Assembly: GCF_002865645.1 (NCBI RefSeq)
Contig: NW_020194619.1
Location: 2,578,442 to 2,642,441 of the forward strand
DNA length: 64,000 nt
Direction: 5' to 3'
DNA from: Hyaloscypha bicolor E
Taxonomy: Eukaryota; Ascomycota; Leotiomycetes; Helotiales; Hyaloscyphaceae
Every line of letters starts with the position of its first letter. Within the stretch, counting starts at the first letter, position 1. Made by a program: the position numbers and the translations under genes. The notes below the pieces were generated by a model, which saw only the letters and a program-made list of their open reading frames with translations, did not search any database and was not told the DNA's origin. Below, piece after piece: positions 23,040-36,282 of this stretch.

Positions 23040-23335
23040 TATTAGTTTACTAGTAATATATAGTACTATTATATAGTTATAGAATACTATTTATATAAGA
23101 TTAGTAAAGTTATTATTTAGAAGTAGGAATTATAGTATTATAGTATTAATATATAATTCCTAAATCTACTAAGCCTAAAGAAATCTAGTTTACTAGTCGA
23201 GTTACTAATAGGATATAAGGTTACATAACTATATCCCGTATTTCATATCCCATTACTTATATCTCATTACTTATATCTCGTATCCCGTATCCCGTAACTA
23301 TATATATAATTCCTAAAGAAATAGCTATATTAATA
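23040..23335 (-). repeat. 3' LTR of Copia A
   Basis: 296 bp; aligns along its whole length with 29189-29484. It contains repeated ATCCCGTAT / ATCCCATTAC words around 23250-23300. Confidence 0.9.
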
Positions 23336-23456
23336 CTAGAAACTCTCTAAAAATACGAAAAATAGTATCTCTCTCTAATTATATATAAATTCCCTAATCC
23401 GGCCTAGTACCAGATTTCCCAAATGCTCTATATATCTATATTACTTCTAAGGTTTT

Positions 23457-23492
23457 GGTTATATACTAAAGGCTATTGCTTTATATATAACT
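23457..23492. repeat. Palindromic module, copy 1 (Copia A 3' region)
   Basis: GGTTATATACTAAAGGCTAT... is an imperfect palindrome. After reverse complement it matches 38459-38494 and 57030-57065 with transition differences only in its core. Confidence 0.65.
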
Positions 23493-23519
23493 TCTCCTCT
23501 TATAATATCCTTTTATTTC

Positions 23520-26500
23520 ATATATCTATTTCCTGCCCTATTTATACTTAATCTATTTCTCTATATCTAATTATATGATATTTATATTAACTAGATACTT
23601 GAGGGTATTTATTAGCTTTAATTTTATTATAGAATTAGCAGAATTCAATTCTTCCTTAATCTATTTAACTTCTGTAATCTCTCGTTATTTATATATCTAG
23701 TAAAGGCATATTATAGTAATTATTAGATACTTTTCTCGAGTAGTTCCCAATTTAATAAGGCATTTATATAATGACTTCGAATCCGTATAGACTACTAGTA
23801 GTAGTTTCATTTCTAGTATTTTATTAATTATAGATTTAACTAAAGTACTTATATTAAAGCCGTAAGCTATATTATAGAGTTCCGAAGCTAGAATACTTCT
23901 AGTAGCTTTCTTGTATTTAATAGAGAACTAGTAAATAATATTAGTATATCTAGTTCTATTTACTAGAACTAGAATATATCTGATTTGAGAGAAGAGATCT
24001 CTATTATTTATAAATAAAGTATTCGTAAAAATAATTAAATATAAGAACTTCTTTACTAGCTTTATAAATCTCAGTCCTCTAGTAGTATTCTTAATTTGCT
24101 ATTAAATGCGCTTATTAAGTACCTTTATATTAGTTTCCGAGAATTTAATAGCTTAAATAGTAATTAATAAATTATATAAAGCTTCTAGTTAATAAACTAA
24201 TATAATATATATTTCTCTAGTATATTAGGTAATATATTAGTCCTTAATAGAAAGATCTTAATAAATAGTACCCCTATTACTTATAGTAATAATATTTTTT
24301 ATAGAAATAATTTAGAGGTTTTTATACTAGTATTCTTATATAAGAGTAATTCTAGTAGTATTTATATAGATAATACCTTTATTAAACTTGAGATTATAGT
24401 TAATAGTAAGGTATTTATACTTCTTAGTCAAGAACTTAGCCTTATAAAGCTTTAGTTACTTTGCCTTTATAAAATTATTAGTTTAAAGACTAATAATTCC
24501 GAAGGGTTACTTGCTATAGAGGAAGCAAGGGTTATAAGTTAATTATTTTATAGAAAGCTTATTAATATAATAGGAATAGTAAGTCTTAAACTAGTAGTTT
24601 CTAGCTTCCGGTATACTATATAGTAATTTTATAACCTTTAGAACCGAATTATTATTTAGATTTAGCTCTTTAGTAAGCTTATAAGGTAAGTTAATATAAA
24701 AATTATAATTAAATAAGGTTATTAATTAGATATAAGCTTACGAGATATTATATAAATATAACTCCGTAATATTTATTATTATAGTAGTAATACTAAAAAT
24801 AATTCTCTAGCTAATATATTAAATAGTAAGTAATTATATTAATACTATATATTTCTTACTATTATTATAAGTCTAAATAACTAGTCTTGACTTCTTAAGC
24901 TCTCTTTCTATATTCTTATTCTTGATCTTATTAATAAACCGGAAGTTAAAGATATATATTTCCTTTAGTATCTGAGATCTGGAAATAACCTCAAATATAT
25001 TCTTTTCTAGAAGGCTAATAACTTTAACTTAATAAAAGTTCTTATATATGTTATTATCCTATAGGAATACCGTAATATCCGGATTCTTATAAGGGCATTC
25101 TTTACTATACTTTAGTAAAATAGCAGAAATAGCAAGAGGAATTATACTTATATTACCTTTGGCTTTATTACGGAATTCGGAAATAGATTCAGGTTCGGAA
25201 CTATTAGTAATAACCTTAATATCCCCTATATAAAAGGGCTTTATAGAGATTAAATAGAAGGTAGTATTACTATATAATAGAGCTAGTATATAGTTCTTTC
25301 CGTTAATAGCTACTAGCTTATATAGCCTATCCCAACTATTAGGTTAACTAGTATTTCCTTTATATTATATGAGAATATCCGAATTTAAGAAAGATTTATA
25401 GATATTAGTAATATTAGAACTATTTCGGATATTTAGGGTATTTGTAATTTAGTATCTAGCTCAAAGCTTCTGAATTTCTATTATTACTTTCTTAAGTATT
25501 ATTAATTACTATAATATAATTAGTAATAGAATATTATATTCGGTTATTTAAGGTAAAGTACTATAAACCAAAAGAATTAGAATAATACTATTAGATCTAG
25601 CGGAATTATTAATAGCCTTAAAGGCTATTTAAAATATAGTATCCTTATTAATTCTATTAATTTTGGCTATAATAATAAGATAAATATATTAAATCGGGCT
25701 ATAGTAGTATTCTATAATTTTAATAGAATTATAAGCTTCTACGGAAATAATTTTAATCTTAGTTCCTATAGTATTTGCAAGCTAAGTAAACTTCTTATTA
25801 GTAAACTGCTTTCTAATATCTATTATAATCTAATTGGGAAGGCCTAAATAAATATTAATCTAATATTATTTTAGGGTATCCCAAGTATATAATATACTAA
25901 TATTTTAAAGCTATTAGCTAGCTTAATATTAAGTACTTTTATTAATAATATAAAATATAGGCTTACTAGAAATATAGAAAATATTAATAATAATAGAGTA
26001 ATTAAAGCTAATATTATCTCTTAGATTAAACTTGAATTATTCTAGTAATTATTCGAATTTCTGGTATTACTTATAATATTTTATAAGATACTTAAGGGCT
26101 TCTATATTAATATTATAGCCTGCTTATTCTAGTATATTTCGGAACTTACTAATAAATAAATAACTAAAATAATAGTATAGATATTATAATTTGACCTCTA
26201 TAAGAAAGTAAGGATTATAAGTAAAAGATTTAGAAATAAAGCTTTATAAAATAATATTTTAAAGTAAAAAAGAGTATCTAAAATATTATATTATAGGTAT
26301 AAAGCATTTATTAGAAGTAATAAGATAATTAGTAAGATTATTAAAATAGACCTCTAGCTTATTTATATTAGCTAAGCTAAATAGAAATAGAATCTTTATA
26401 GATATAATATAGAATTATACTTACCTAATTAGTATTCTTACTATTATAGATCTAATAAAGGATATAGATCTAATACTAAACTAGATATTAACTTAATCTT

Positions 26501-28100
26501 TAGTAGTTTTATTAAATTAGATATTATTATTAGTCTACTATAAAGCTTGGAATTAGTTAGAACTAGTAATTAAGAATCTAGAGGCTCTAGTATTAATTAT
26601 AATTCTATAAAAGTAATAAGTATTATATTTTAATATACTATTAACTATAAATATCTGGGTATCTTTTATTTATTTAATAGGCTTTAAGGTATGGTTTTTG
26701 CCTATTATCTAATATATAAGAGAAAGAAATATAAGGTTATTTATAAGGGTATTAGTTATAGAAATGGCAGGAATAGGGGCTATAGAAGTAGCTAGAAAGC
26801 TCTTAATAGAAGTAAAATAGGAATTAGAATAATATTTCTTTTCTTTATTTATTTCTGCTAATAAGGCTTTAAAAATATTATTTACTAGTTTATTCTTATT
26901 ATTCTTTTTTTCTTTAAATTTAGTAATATACTATATATAAATATTACTAAAGTATTTATTAAAGTTATAAGTATTTCGAAATCTAAATTAGTAAATATTT
27001 CTATTCTTAAATTAAGCCTTCTTAGCCTCTTATTTCTCTAGTATATACTTCTATAAATAGTATTCGGGTCTCTTATATATAAAATATGATTTCGGGATAT
27101 AATTATTATAATTATAGGACTTGAAATAGTTATTACGGGTTCCGAAATTATAGCTAGATTCGTATTAATAATTTCCGAACGGGTGGTAGTTTAGAGAGTT
27201 TTAAGAATAGTATTATTAATTAGTAAAAAGAATCTTAGTATTAATCTATTATTTCTTCTTATAAGTAATAATAAATAATTAGAGCTTATTAATAAGTTAG
27301 CTAAGATTAGAAAGAGAATCCGAGATTATATATTAGTATACTAGTATATTTTAATAAGAGATAATAATCTTATTATATAGGAATTCGGTATTTTATAAGA
27401 TAAATACTAGTCTATATTATAATTTATATAGGTTATTAATTAGTAATTAGACAAGCTCAAATATTGTCTTTTTAGGGTATTAAGCTATTATAGTTACTAT
27501 TATAATAGTATTTCATTTATTTAAGTTTTAATATTAGAAACCAGAGTACTTATAGAAGCTATAAATATTTATATAGGCCTCTTTATATATATATTAAGAG
27601 AGCTAGTTATTATAAAAGTAATCTTATACTAGTTCCTTTAATATAGTAGGGAAAGCTCTTACTAATACCTCTTATAGAAGCTTTATATATTAGTAGATAT
27701 TAAGGAAAATAGTAAGTTTTTAATTAAAACTACTATTAGTTCTATTATATTTCTATATTTTAATATATATCTTTATTATTTCTCTAATTAGCTTTATAGT
27801 AAAAGGGCTAGCTAAAGGGCTATTTAGAGATAATAAAGGTAATAGAAGTAGTAGAAATCTATTATTACTAGCTCTTTATAGTCCGGTACTAGTAAAAGTA
27901 ATTATAAGTAATAAAGAAATATAAGTAATAATTAGTTTAGTTTATTAATTTCTTATAATACTATTATTAAGGGATATATATAATAAGGTAATAGGGCCCG
28001 TATTAAGGTCTAGTCTAGTAGTAATAATATTAGCTATAATTCAGGTATATTACTTTTCTTCCTAAATAATATTAACTAAGAACTATATAATAGCAAGTTC
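23520..28100 (-). pseudogene. gag-pol remnant of Copia A
   Basis: Degenerate minus-strand frame. RNase H sequence lies at about 23540-23880. Further upstream, segments near 25190-25380 and 27100-27750 align with the plus-strand Copia B copy at 34020-34330 and 31650-32280, which fixes the order gag to RNase H. Integrase and RT are implied by position but their catalytic boxes are too decayed for me to place exactly. Confidence 0.72.
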
Positions 28101-28485
28101 CTTATTATTTTATTTAATATAAATACTACTATATTATAAAGTAGCTTATAATTTATATAGTATATATTAATCTAAATAATTAAATACTTTAAAGTCGAAA
28201 TTACTAAAATCTTCTTTAAATAATTCCCAGAGATTAATATTAGTTGACTTCTCTATCTTATACTAGAATAGTTTAGTATTAAGATAGTTTAGGACTTCCT
28301 TATTATTATAAGTAATTAGGTTAATACTATCTTTCTATTTTTTTTACTTATATATATCTATTTTATAGTTCTACTATACTAAATCCCTAGGGCTAAGCTT
28401 TTCTTAATATATATATGATTTATAATAAAAGAGGTTTAAAGATAAGGTAGTTTATAATAAGTTTATAGAAAGAGTTCGGTAATAA

Positions 28486-28624
28486 AGATATTTAGATACC
28501 TAGTTCAGATACTAGATATCTAGTTTAGATACCTGGTTAAGATACTAGATACCTGATTTAGATACCTGGTTGAGATACTAGATACCAGATACCTAGTTAA
28601 GATACTAGATACCCCAGATATCTA
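28486..28624. repeat. Compound minisatellite (GATACCTGGTTAAGATACTA-type units)
   Basis: Repeats of a unit of about 33 bp alternating GATACCTRGTT and GATACTAGATA words, three to four copies. The words are related to the 15-bp array at 36199-36257 after reverse complement (TAGATACCAGATGCC). Confidence 0.7.
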
Positions 28625-29188
28625 GGGATATTAAGGGTATTAAAGTAAATATTTTGCCCTTAAATATTTCATCTATAATAAGAAATTTAGGAAGTGAAAT
28701 ATTATAATTCCGGGAGGATCTAAAGCTTAAAGAACTTGATTTTAATAGTAAAATCAAAGTAGTAATTAAAGAGCTTTAAGAATATATATAGGATATATAT
28801 TCCGGAGAAAATATTCTATAGATATGGGTATTATATAAGTAAAAAAGATAGGTTCTAAGAAAGTAGTCTTGGGGCCAAAAGAAGTTAGTTTTAAAGAATA
28901 ATAAATAGTTAAATAGCTAATTACTTATTAATTAGTAAGAACTAGAGTTTTTTCCTTTAGGCTACCAGATACTTTATAGAGTTAATAAGTAATTCCCCTC
29001 TTTAATAAAATAATTATTAGTTCTTGACAAGAGCTAGCTATTTTCTTCTTTAGGCTACCGGATATTTTATAGAGTTAATAAGTAATTCCTTTCTTTAATA
29101 TAGACTAGTTCAATTTTACTATAAGCTACTAGATATTTCTTTAGCTTAAAAGATTCTATTCTCTAATCTATAAGTACTAACTAATTAG

Positions 29189-29484
29189 TATTAGTTTACT
29201 AGTAATATATAATACTATTATATAGTTATAAAATACTATTTATATAAGGTTAGTAAAGTTATTATTTAGAAGTAGAGATTATAGTATTATAGTATTAATA
29301 TATAATTCCTAAATCCGCTAAGCCTAAAAGAGTCTAGTTTACTAGTCGAGTTATTAATAGAATATAAGGTTATATAACTATATCCCGTATTTCATATTCT
29401 ATTACTTATATCTTATTACCTATATCCCGTATCCCGTATCCCGTAACTATATATGTAATTCCTAAAGAAATAGCTATATTAATA
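29189..29484 (-). repeat. 5' LTR of Copia A
   Basis: 296 bp, same length as 23040-23335, ending at the CTAAA target duplication. Confidence 0.9.
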
Positions 29485-29489
29485 CTAAA

Positions 29490-30499
29490 GCTTTAGTTAG
29501 ATTTCAAAAAACGATTTTCTAAAAACTTTTAATTCTATTATTAGAATTAAAAGCCTAAGAATTTTACTAGTTTTAGAAATATATTAAATTAATATAACTA
29601 ATATATATTTATATTTTATATTTTATATTAAAATATATATATATAAGTTTTTTAAATTCTAAAATATATTAAAGCTATATAAAACTTAAAACTTTTAGTT
29701 TTAGCTTCTATTTTAATAAATTAAATATCTTTATTATTATAGATTATAATATAATTATAAAACTTTATATAAATAATATATTAGTTTTAAGTTATAATTT
29801 ATAAGCTATTTAAAAAATTATTAATAAAATAGCTTTTTTATAAGAAATTAAAAATTTAGAAAATATAGCTCTAATTCTAGATATTTAAATATATAGAAAT
29901 TATATTAAATATATTTTATATCTTAATTAAAATAAATATATTACGGGCCTTATAAAGAAATTTAGACTAGAAAAAGCTAAGCCTATAAATCTTTTTATAA
30001 ATAATTAGAATACTTTAATTATAGAATAACTAAAAGAAAAATTAATTAATTAAAGCTTATATTAAAAAACTATAGGCTATATTATATAGGTTTTAAAAGA
30101 CTTTTATTCTAATATTATTTATATAATTAAATAGCTCAGCTAATATTATAATAAATCTATTATATAATATTAAAATATTATATTAAAAATATTTTATTAT
30201 TTAAAAAATACTATAAATTATAATATTTTATATAATATTAGAAAAGCTAAAAGCCCTAAGCTTTAAGGCTTTAGTAATATAAATTATGTAAATAATATAA
30301 TAAATAAATACTTATATTTATTTAATAAAAAACCTATTATATAAATCTTTATTATATAATATTATATAGCTATTTTTATTATTTAATAAAAATATATTAG
30401 CTTATTAAAGGCTAGTAAATAAAGCTAGTTTCTTGAAAGTAAAGCTATTATTTTATATTAAAAAGAAAATAATTATTAATTATTTTTATTTATAATTTG
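29490..30499. other. AT-rich degenerate DNA between the two Copia elements
   Basis: Extremely low GC with no recognisable reading frame. The missing 5' LTR of Copia B would be expected hereabouts, but I could not find sequence resembling its 3' LTR. Confidence 0.45.
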
Positions 30500-33400
30500 G
30501 TTTTATAAAAAAGAAAAAAGATTTAATCTTATTAAGGCCTAATTAAGCTATATTAAAGAAAGAAAATAATAGTTGCTTTTATTTATAATTCGCTTCTATA
30601 GAAAAGAAAAATACTACTTTTTACTAATTATTAAATAACTAGTTATTTAATTATTTAATTATTCTATAAAACTATCTTCTTTATAAAAAATTACTCTTCT
30701 TATAACTACCTAAATACCTGGGACTCTTGAGCTTTAATACTATTAAATTCTTTTAGAATCTCAATATTTTATTCTTTAAATTTTATTTCCTAAATTTCTT
30801 ATTATAAACGAAATTTTTATCTTAAATATAATAACTTCTATTTACCTATCTTATAAATCTATTCTTCTTATAAATTACTATATTTTAAACTAGATATAAA
30901 CTTATAAAATATATAATAACGGAATCTATTATAGTAAATAATTTCTTTATTAGATCTATTTAATTTAATTATTTTATATTTATAGGAACTAATAATTTTA
31001 AAGAAATAATAATAAAATAGAAATATAGAATTAACCTAAATACTATTATAATATATAAGATATCTATATTTTTAAATATTAAGTTATTTTAATATATTCT
31101 TTATAAAATAATTAATAATAATCTTTAGAAGCTATTTAGATATAATTTTAAGAATTTTATTTATTAAAGAAACTTTAATAAATTTAAACTTCCGGAAATA
31201 CTATACTTATATAAGGTTCTTTAATATAGTAATATATATATATAATAGTATACTAGTATTCTTATTATTATAACTATTCTATTTTCTATTATTAAGGAAA
31301 ATATATAATATATCTAAATAAATAAGAATCTATTAATAGCTAGACTAGATTTTATTAAGGAACTAATTCTATTAGGCTTTATTATTCTTATAAAAAACAA
31401 ATATCTAGAACCTATTATTTTTAATATTTCTATATTATTATTATTATTTTCTTTTCTATATTTTATATTTCTATTAGATTTATATACTAATATAAAAGTA
31501 TTAGAAATAAATAATATACTTTTACTAGCCTTATTACTACTATTATAACTATATCTAAATACTCTCTAATTATTTTCTTTATCTTTAATTATAAGACTTA
31601 TTAGAAAAGTTATTAAGATTTATATTAAAGAATAAAAATATAATAAATCTAATAATAATTTTAATTATAAACTTATTATTTTCCTTAATATTTACTAATA
31701 TATAAAGCTTCTATAAAAGGTACTAATACGAGCTTTTCCTATTATATTAAAGAAACTAGCTTAAAACTACTTTTATAGTAACTAGCTCTTTTAAGATATA
31801 TATAAAAAAACTTATATTAATATTTATAGCTTTTTTAAAAATCTTAAATTTAAATATTAAAACTTAAATAAATAAAACACTATTATATTAGCTTTTATAA
31901 TAGCTAAATTCCCGGAAAAGACAATATTTGAAATTACTTAACTATTAATTAATGAATTATATTAATTATAATATAGTTTTATATCTAATTTATAAAATAT
32001 TGAATTTCTTTATAATAAAATTATTACTTTTTACTAAGATTCCCGGGCATATAAATATATAATTTCAGATCTTTTTATAAATCTCGGCTAATTTATTAAT
32101 AAGCTCTAGTTATTTATTACTATATATAAAAGTAAATAATAAACTAATTCCGAAACTCTCTTTACTAATTAATAATACTATTTTTAGAATTCTCTAAATT
32201 ATTATTCTTCCGGAAATTATTAATATAAATCTAGTTATAATTTTGGAACCCGTAATAACTATTCTAAATCCCGTAATTATAATAATTATATTCCGAAATT
32301 ATATTTTATATATAAGAAATCCGAATATTATTTATAGAAATATATATTATAAAAATAAGAAGCTAAAAAGACTTAATTTAGAAATAGAAATATTTATTAG
32401 TTCAGATTTCGAAATACCTGTAATTTTAATAAATACTTTAGTAATATTAATATATAGTATATTATTAAAGCCAAAGATAAAAAGAGTAATAAGAATAATA
32501 AAAACAAATTAGTAAATAATACTTTTAAGGCTTTATTAGTAGAAATAAATAAAGAAAAGAAATATTACTCAGATTTCTATTTTATTTTAATTAAGAGCTT
32601 TTTAGCTACTTTTACTGCTTTTATTTTATTAATAATTATAGCTAATATTCTTATAAATAACCTTATTTCTTTTTTTTTATATACTAGATAATAAGTAAAA
32701 ACTATGCTTTAGAATCTATTAAATTCTTAATAGAAAACACCTAGACTTTTATAATTAATAATATATTAAAATATAATACTTATTACTTTTATAGAATTAT
32801 AATTAATACCGGAGCTTTTAGATATTTAATTACTAGTTCTAACTAATTCTAAGCTTTCTAGTAAATTAATAATAGTATTAAACTTAATAAAACTACTAAA
32901 AGCCAAATTAATATCTAGTTCAGTATTAGATTTATATTTTCTATTAGATCTATAATAGTAAATATACTAATTAGGTAAATATAATTTCATATTATATTTT
33001 TAAAGATTCTATTTTTACTTAGCTTAGCTAATATAAATAAACTAGAAATCTATTTTAATAATTTTATTAATTATTTTATTACTTTTACCGGAAACTATAT
33101 ACTTATAATATAATATTTCAGATATTCTTTTTTGCTTTAGAATACTATATTATAAAGTTTTATTTCCGAATTTTTTATTTATAACTCTTACTTTTTTATA
33201 GAAATCAAATTATAATATCTATATTATTAATTTAGCTATTTATTTATTAATAAACTCCGGAATATACTAGAATAAATAAGTTATAATATTAATATAAAAG
33301 CCCTTAAATACTTTATAAAGTATTATAAGTAATACTAGAAATATAGCTAATTATTTAAATAATTCAAGTTTAATCTAAGAAATAATATTAGCTTTAATTA

Positions 33401-34298
33401 TTCTATTATTATTAATATTTTCTATATTTCTAATAAACCTATACTTTATATTATTAATAAAGGTATTTAATATTAAGCCGGCTAATAGTTCCAGAATATT
33501 AGTATAATATATATTTGAAATATATTTAAATAATACTAGATTAATAACTATTTAGGCTCTTTTAATTAGATTATAGTAAATACCAGAAAATAGTTTACTA
33601 ATAAGAAGTTTATTTAGCTTGCGAATATTATAGGAATTAAGGTTAAGATTATTTCTATAAAGGCTTATAATTATATTAGAATTATAAAATATTATTATAG
33701 CCCGATTTAATATATTTATCTTATTATTATAGCTAAAATTAATGGAATTAATAAGGATACTATATTTCAAATAGCTTTTAAGGCTATTAATAATTCTATA
33801 GAACCTAATAGTATTATTTTAATTCTTTTAGTTTATAGTATTTTATTTTAAATAACTAAATATAATATTCTATTATTTATTATATTATAATAATTAGTAA
33901 TATTTAAGAAAGTAATAATAGAAATTTAGAAGCTTTAAGCTAGATATTAAATTACAAATACTTTAAATACCTGAAATAGTTCTAGTATTACTAATATCTA
34001 TAAACTATTTCTGAATTTGAATATTTTTATTTAATATAAAGGAAATATTAGTTAATCTAATAATTAGAATAGATTATATAAGCTAGTAGCTATTAATAGA
34101 AAGAACTATATACTAGCTCTATTATATAGTAATACTATTTTCTATTTAATCTTTATAAAGCCCTTTTATATAAGAGATATTAAGATTATTACTAATAGCC
34201 CCGAACCTGAACCCGAATCTAATAATAAAACTAAAAATAATACAAGTATAATTCCTTCTATTATTCTTACTATTTCACTAAAATATAATAAAGAATAT

Positions 34299-34601
34299 TA
34301 TAGTACGGCAGGCTATACTTTCCAAAAATCGTATTGTTTTAGCGGTTTTAAGGTTTTAGTTATATAATAAAGACTATAGCCTTTTATATATAACTTGCAG
34401 AAATTATATAAGAAAGCTGGTTTTTCTATAGTTCTAGAGAATAATCCCTCTTAAATATTTAATTAATTGAGTTTTTATATACTATATACTATTTATACTT
34501 TACTATTTACGCTTTTGATTTATTATTTTACTATTAAGTCACGTTTTATACTCTAGTATACTTTATATAAGTTTTTGTCTTATTATAGTTTCCCTTTTAT
34601 A
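34299..34601 (+). repeat. Solo LTR inserted in Copia B
   Basis: 303 bp, homologous to 56823-57130 in reverse complement. The insertion can be read exactly: Copia A has an uninterrupted AAAGAATGCCCTTATAAGAA, whereas Copia B has AAAGAATAT before and ATATTCTTATAAG after the repeat. This gives a short duplicated ATAT (34295-34298, 34602-34605). Only the LTR is present, so the internal part was lost by LTR recombination. Confidence 0.85.
34359..34394. repeat. Palindromic module, copy 2 (inside solo LTR)
   Basis: GTTATATAATAAAGACTATA... inside the solo LTR; same module as at 57030-57065 within the homologous LTR. Confidence 0.7.
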
Positions 34602-36198
34602 ATATTCTTATAAGACTCCGGATATTATAGTATTTCTATAGAATAACGAATTATATAAGGATTTCTATTAAGTTAAAATTACTAGCCTTTTAGAAAAAGA
34701 TATATTTGAGGTTATTTCTAGATCTCAGATATTAAAAGAGATATATATTTTTAATTCCCGGTTTATTAATAAGATTAAGAATAAAAATATAAAGAAAAAG
34801 CTTAAGAAATCGAGACTAATTATTTAAGCCTATAATAATAATAAAAAATATATAATATTAATATAATTACTTATTATTTAATATATTAGCCAGAGAATTA
34901 TTTTTAATATTATTATTATAATAATAAATACTATAAAATTATATTTATATAATATCTTATAAGCTTATATCTAATTAATAACTTTACTTAATTATAATTT
35001 CTATATTAATTTACTTTATAAATTTACTAGAAAGCTAAATCTAAAAAACAATTCTATTTTAAAGATTATAAAACTACTATATAATATACTAGAAGCTAGA
35101 AACTACTAATTTAAAACTTATTATTTCTATTATATTAATAAGCTTTTTATAGAATAATTAACTTATGATTCTTGTCTTTTCTATAATAAGTAATTTTTCG
35201 GAATTATTAATCTTTAAACTAATAATTTTATAAAAGCAAAATAACTAAAGCTCTAAAAGGCTAAGTTTTTAGCTAAAGAATATAAATCTTTTATTTTTAA
35301 TTATAATTTCAAGTTTAATAGAGGTATTATTTATATAAATATTACTAAAATTACTTTTATATAGAAATACTAATATAAAAACCTCTAAATTATTTCTATA
35401 AAAAATACTACTATTATAAGTAATAGGAATACTATTTATTAAAATCTCTTTATTAAAAACTAATATATTACCTAATATACTAGAGAAGTATATATTATAT
35501 TAATCTATTAACTAAAAGCTTTATATATCCTATTAATTAATACTTAAGCTATTAAACTTTCAGAAACTAATATAAAGATATTTAATAATAAATTAAAAAT
35601 ATTACTAAAGAACTAAGATTTATAAAGCTAGTAAAAAAGTTCTTATATTTAATTATTTTTACGAATACTTCATTTATAAATAATAGAGATCTCTTCTCTC
35701 AAATCAGATATATTCTAGTTCTAATAAATAAAACTAGATATACTAATATTATTTACTAGTTCTCTACTAAATACAAAAAAGTTACTAGAAGTATTCTAGC
35801 TTTAGAACTTTATAATATAGCTTAAGATTTTAATATAGGCGCTTTAGTTAAATTTATAATTAATAAAATACTAGAAATAGAACTATTACTAGTTATTTAT
35901 ATAGATTCGAAGTTATTATACGAATACCTTATTAAATTAGATACTACTCGAGAGAAACGCTTAATAATTAATATAATATATCTCTATTAGGTATATAAAT
36001 AATAAAAGATTACAGAAATCAAGTAAATTAAGAGAGAATCGAATTCTACTAACTTTATAATAAAATTAAAGCTATTAAACGCTCTCAAGCGCCTTATTAA
36101 TATAAATACCATATAATTAAATATAGAGAAATGAGTCAAATATAAATAGAGCAGGAAATAGATATATAGAATAGGAGAATATATATAGAGATTTCCTT

Positions 36199-36257
36199 GG
36201 CATCTGGTATCTAGGCATCTGGTATCTGGGTACCTGGTATCTAAGCATCTGGCATTA
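36199..36257. repeat. 15-bp minisatellite (GGCATCTGGTATCTA)
   Basis: Nearly four tandem units: GGCATCTGGTATCTA, GGCATCTGGTATCTG, GGTACCTGGTATCTA, AGCATCTGGCATTA. It lies between the Copia B coding end and the pogo insertion. Confidence 0.8.
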
Positions 36258-36282
36258 GGCCGGATTAGGGAATATGGACATA

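Larger units (their letters stand above)
23040..29484 (-). mobile_element. Ty1/Copia retrotransposon A, RIP-inactivated
   Basis: LTRs of exactly 296 bp (23040-23335 and 29189-29484) and CTAAA target duplications (23035-23039 and 29485-29489) delimit a 6445-bp element. The coding remnant is on the minus strand. Near its 3' end it reads LLLVVYTDSKSLYKCLIKLGTT, the RNase H region of a common fungal Copia family. The 5' leader holds a compound minisatellite (28486-28624). Stops are TAA/TAG at former Gln/Trp codons. It is homologous to Copia B, which lies in the opposite orientation at about 30.5-38.9 kb. Confidence 0.92.
31400..36150 (+). pseudogene. gag-pol remnant of Copia B
   Basis: Aligns segment by segment with the minus-strand Copia A frame. 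The RNase H part reads NRDLFSQIRYILVLINKTRYTNII near 35690 and the IDSK-LYEYLIKL core near 35905. Short open frames at 32243-32512 and 33552-33770 are gaps between RIP stops, not genes. A foreign LTR splits the frame at 34299. Confidence 0.72.

Noticed and set aside
28486..28624. Regularly spaced repeats reminiscent of a CRISPR array
   Set aside because: Units are adjacent and degenerate with no unique spacers, and the genome is fungal; it is a minisatellite in a retroelement leader.
32243..32512. 89-codon open frame rich in Ile
   Set aside because: It is a gap between RIP stops inside the Copia B gag-pol remnant.
33552..33770. 72-codon minus-strand open frame
   Set aside because: AT-rich chance frame antisense to Copia B.
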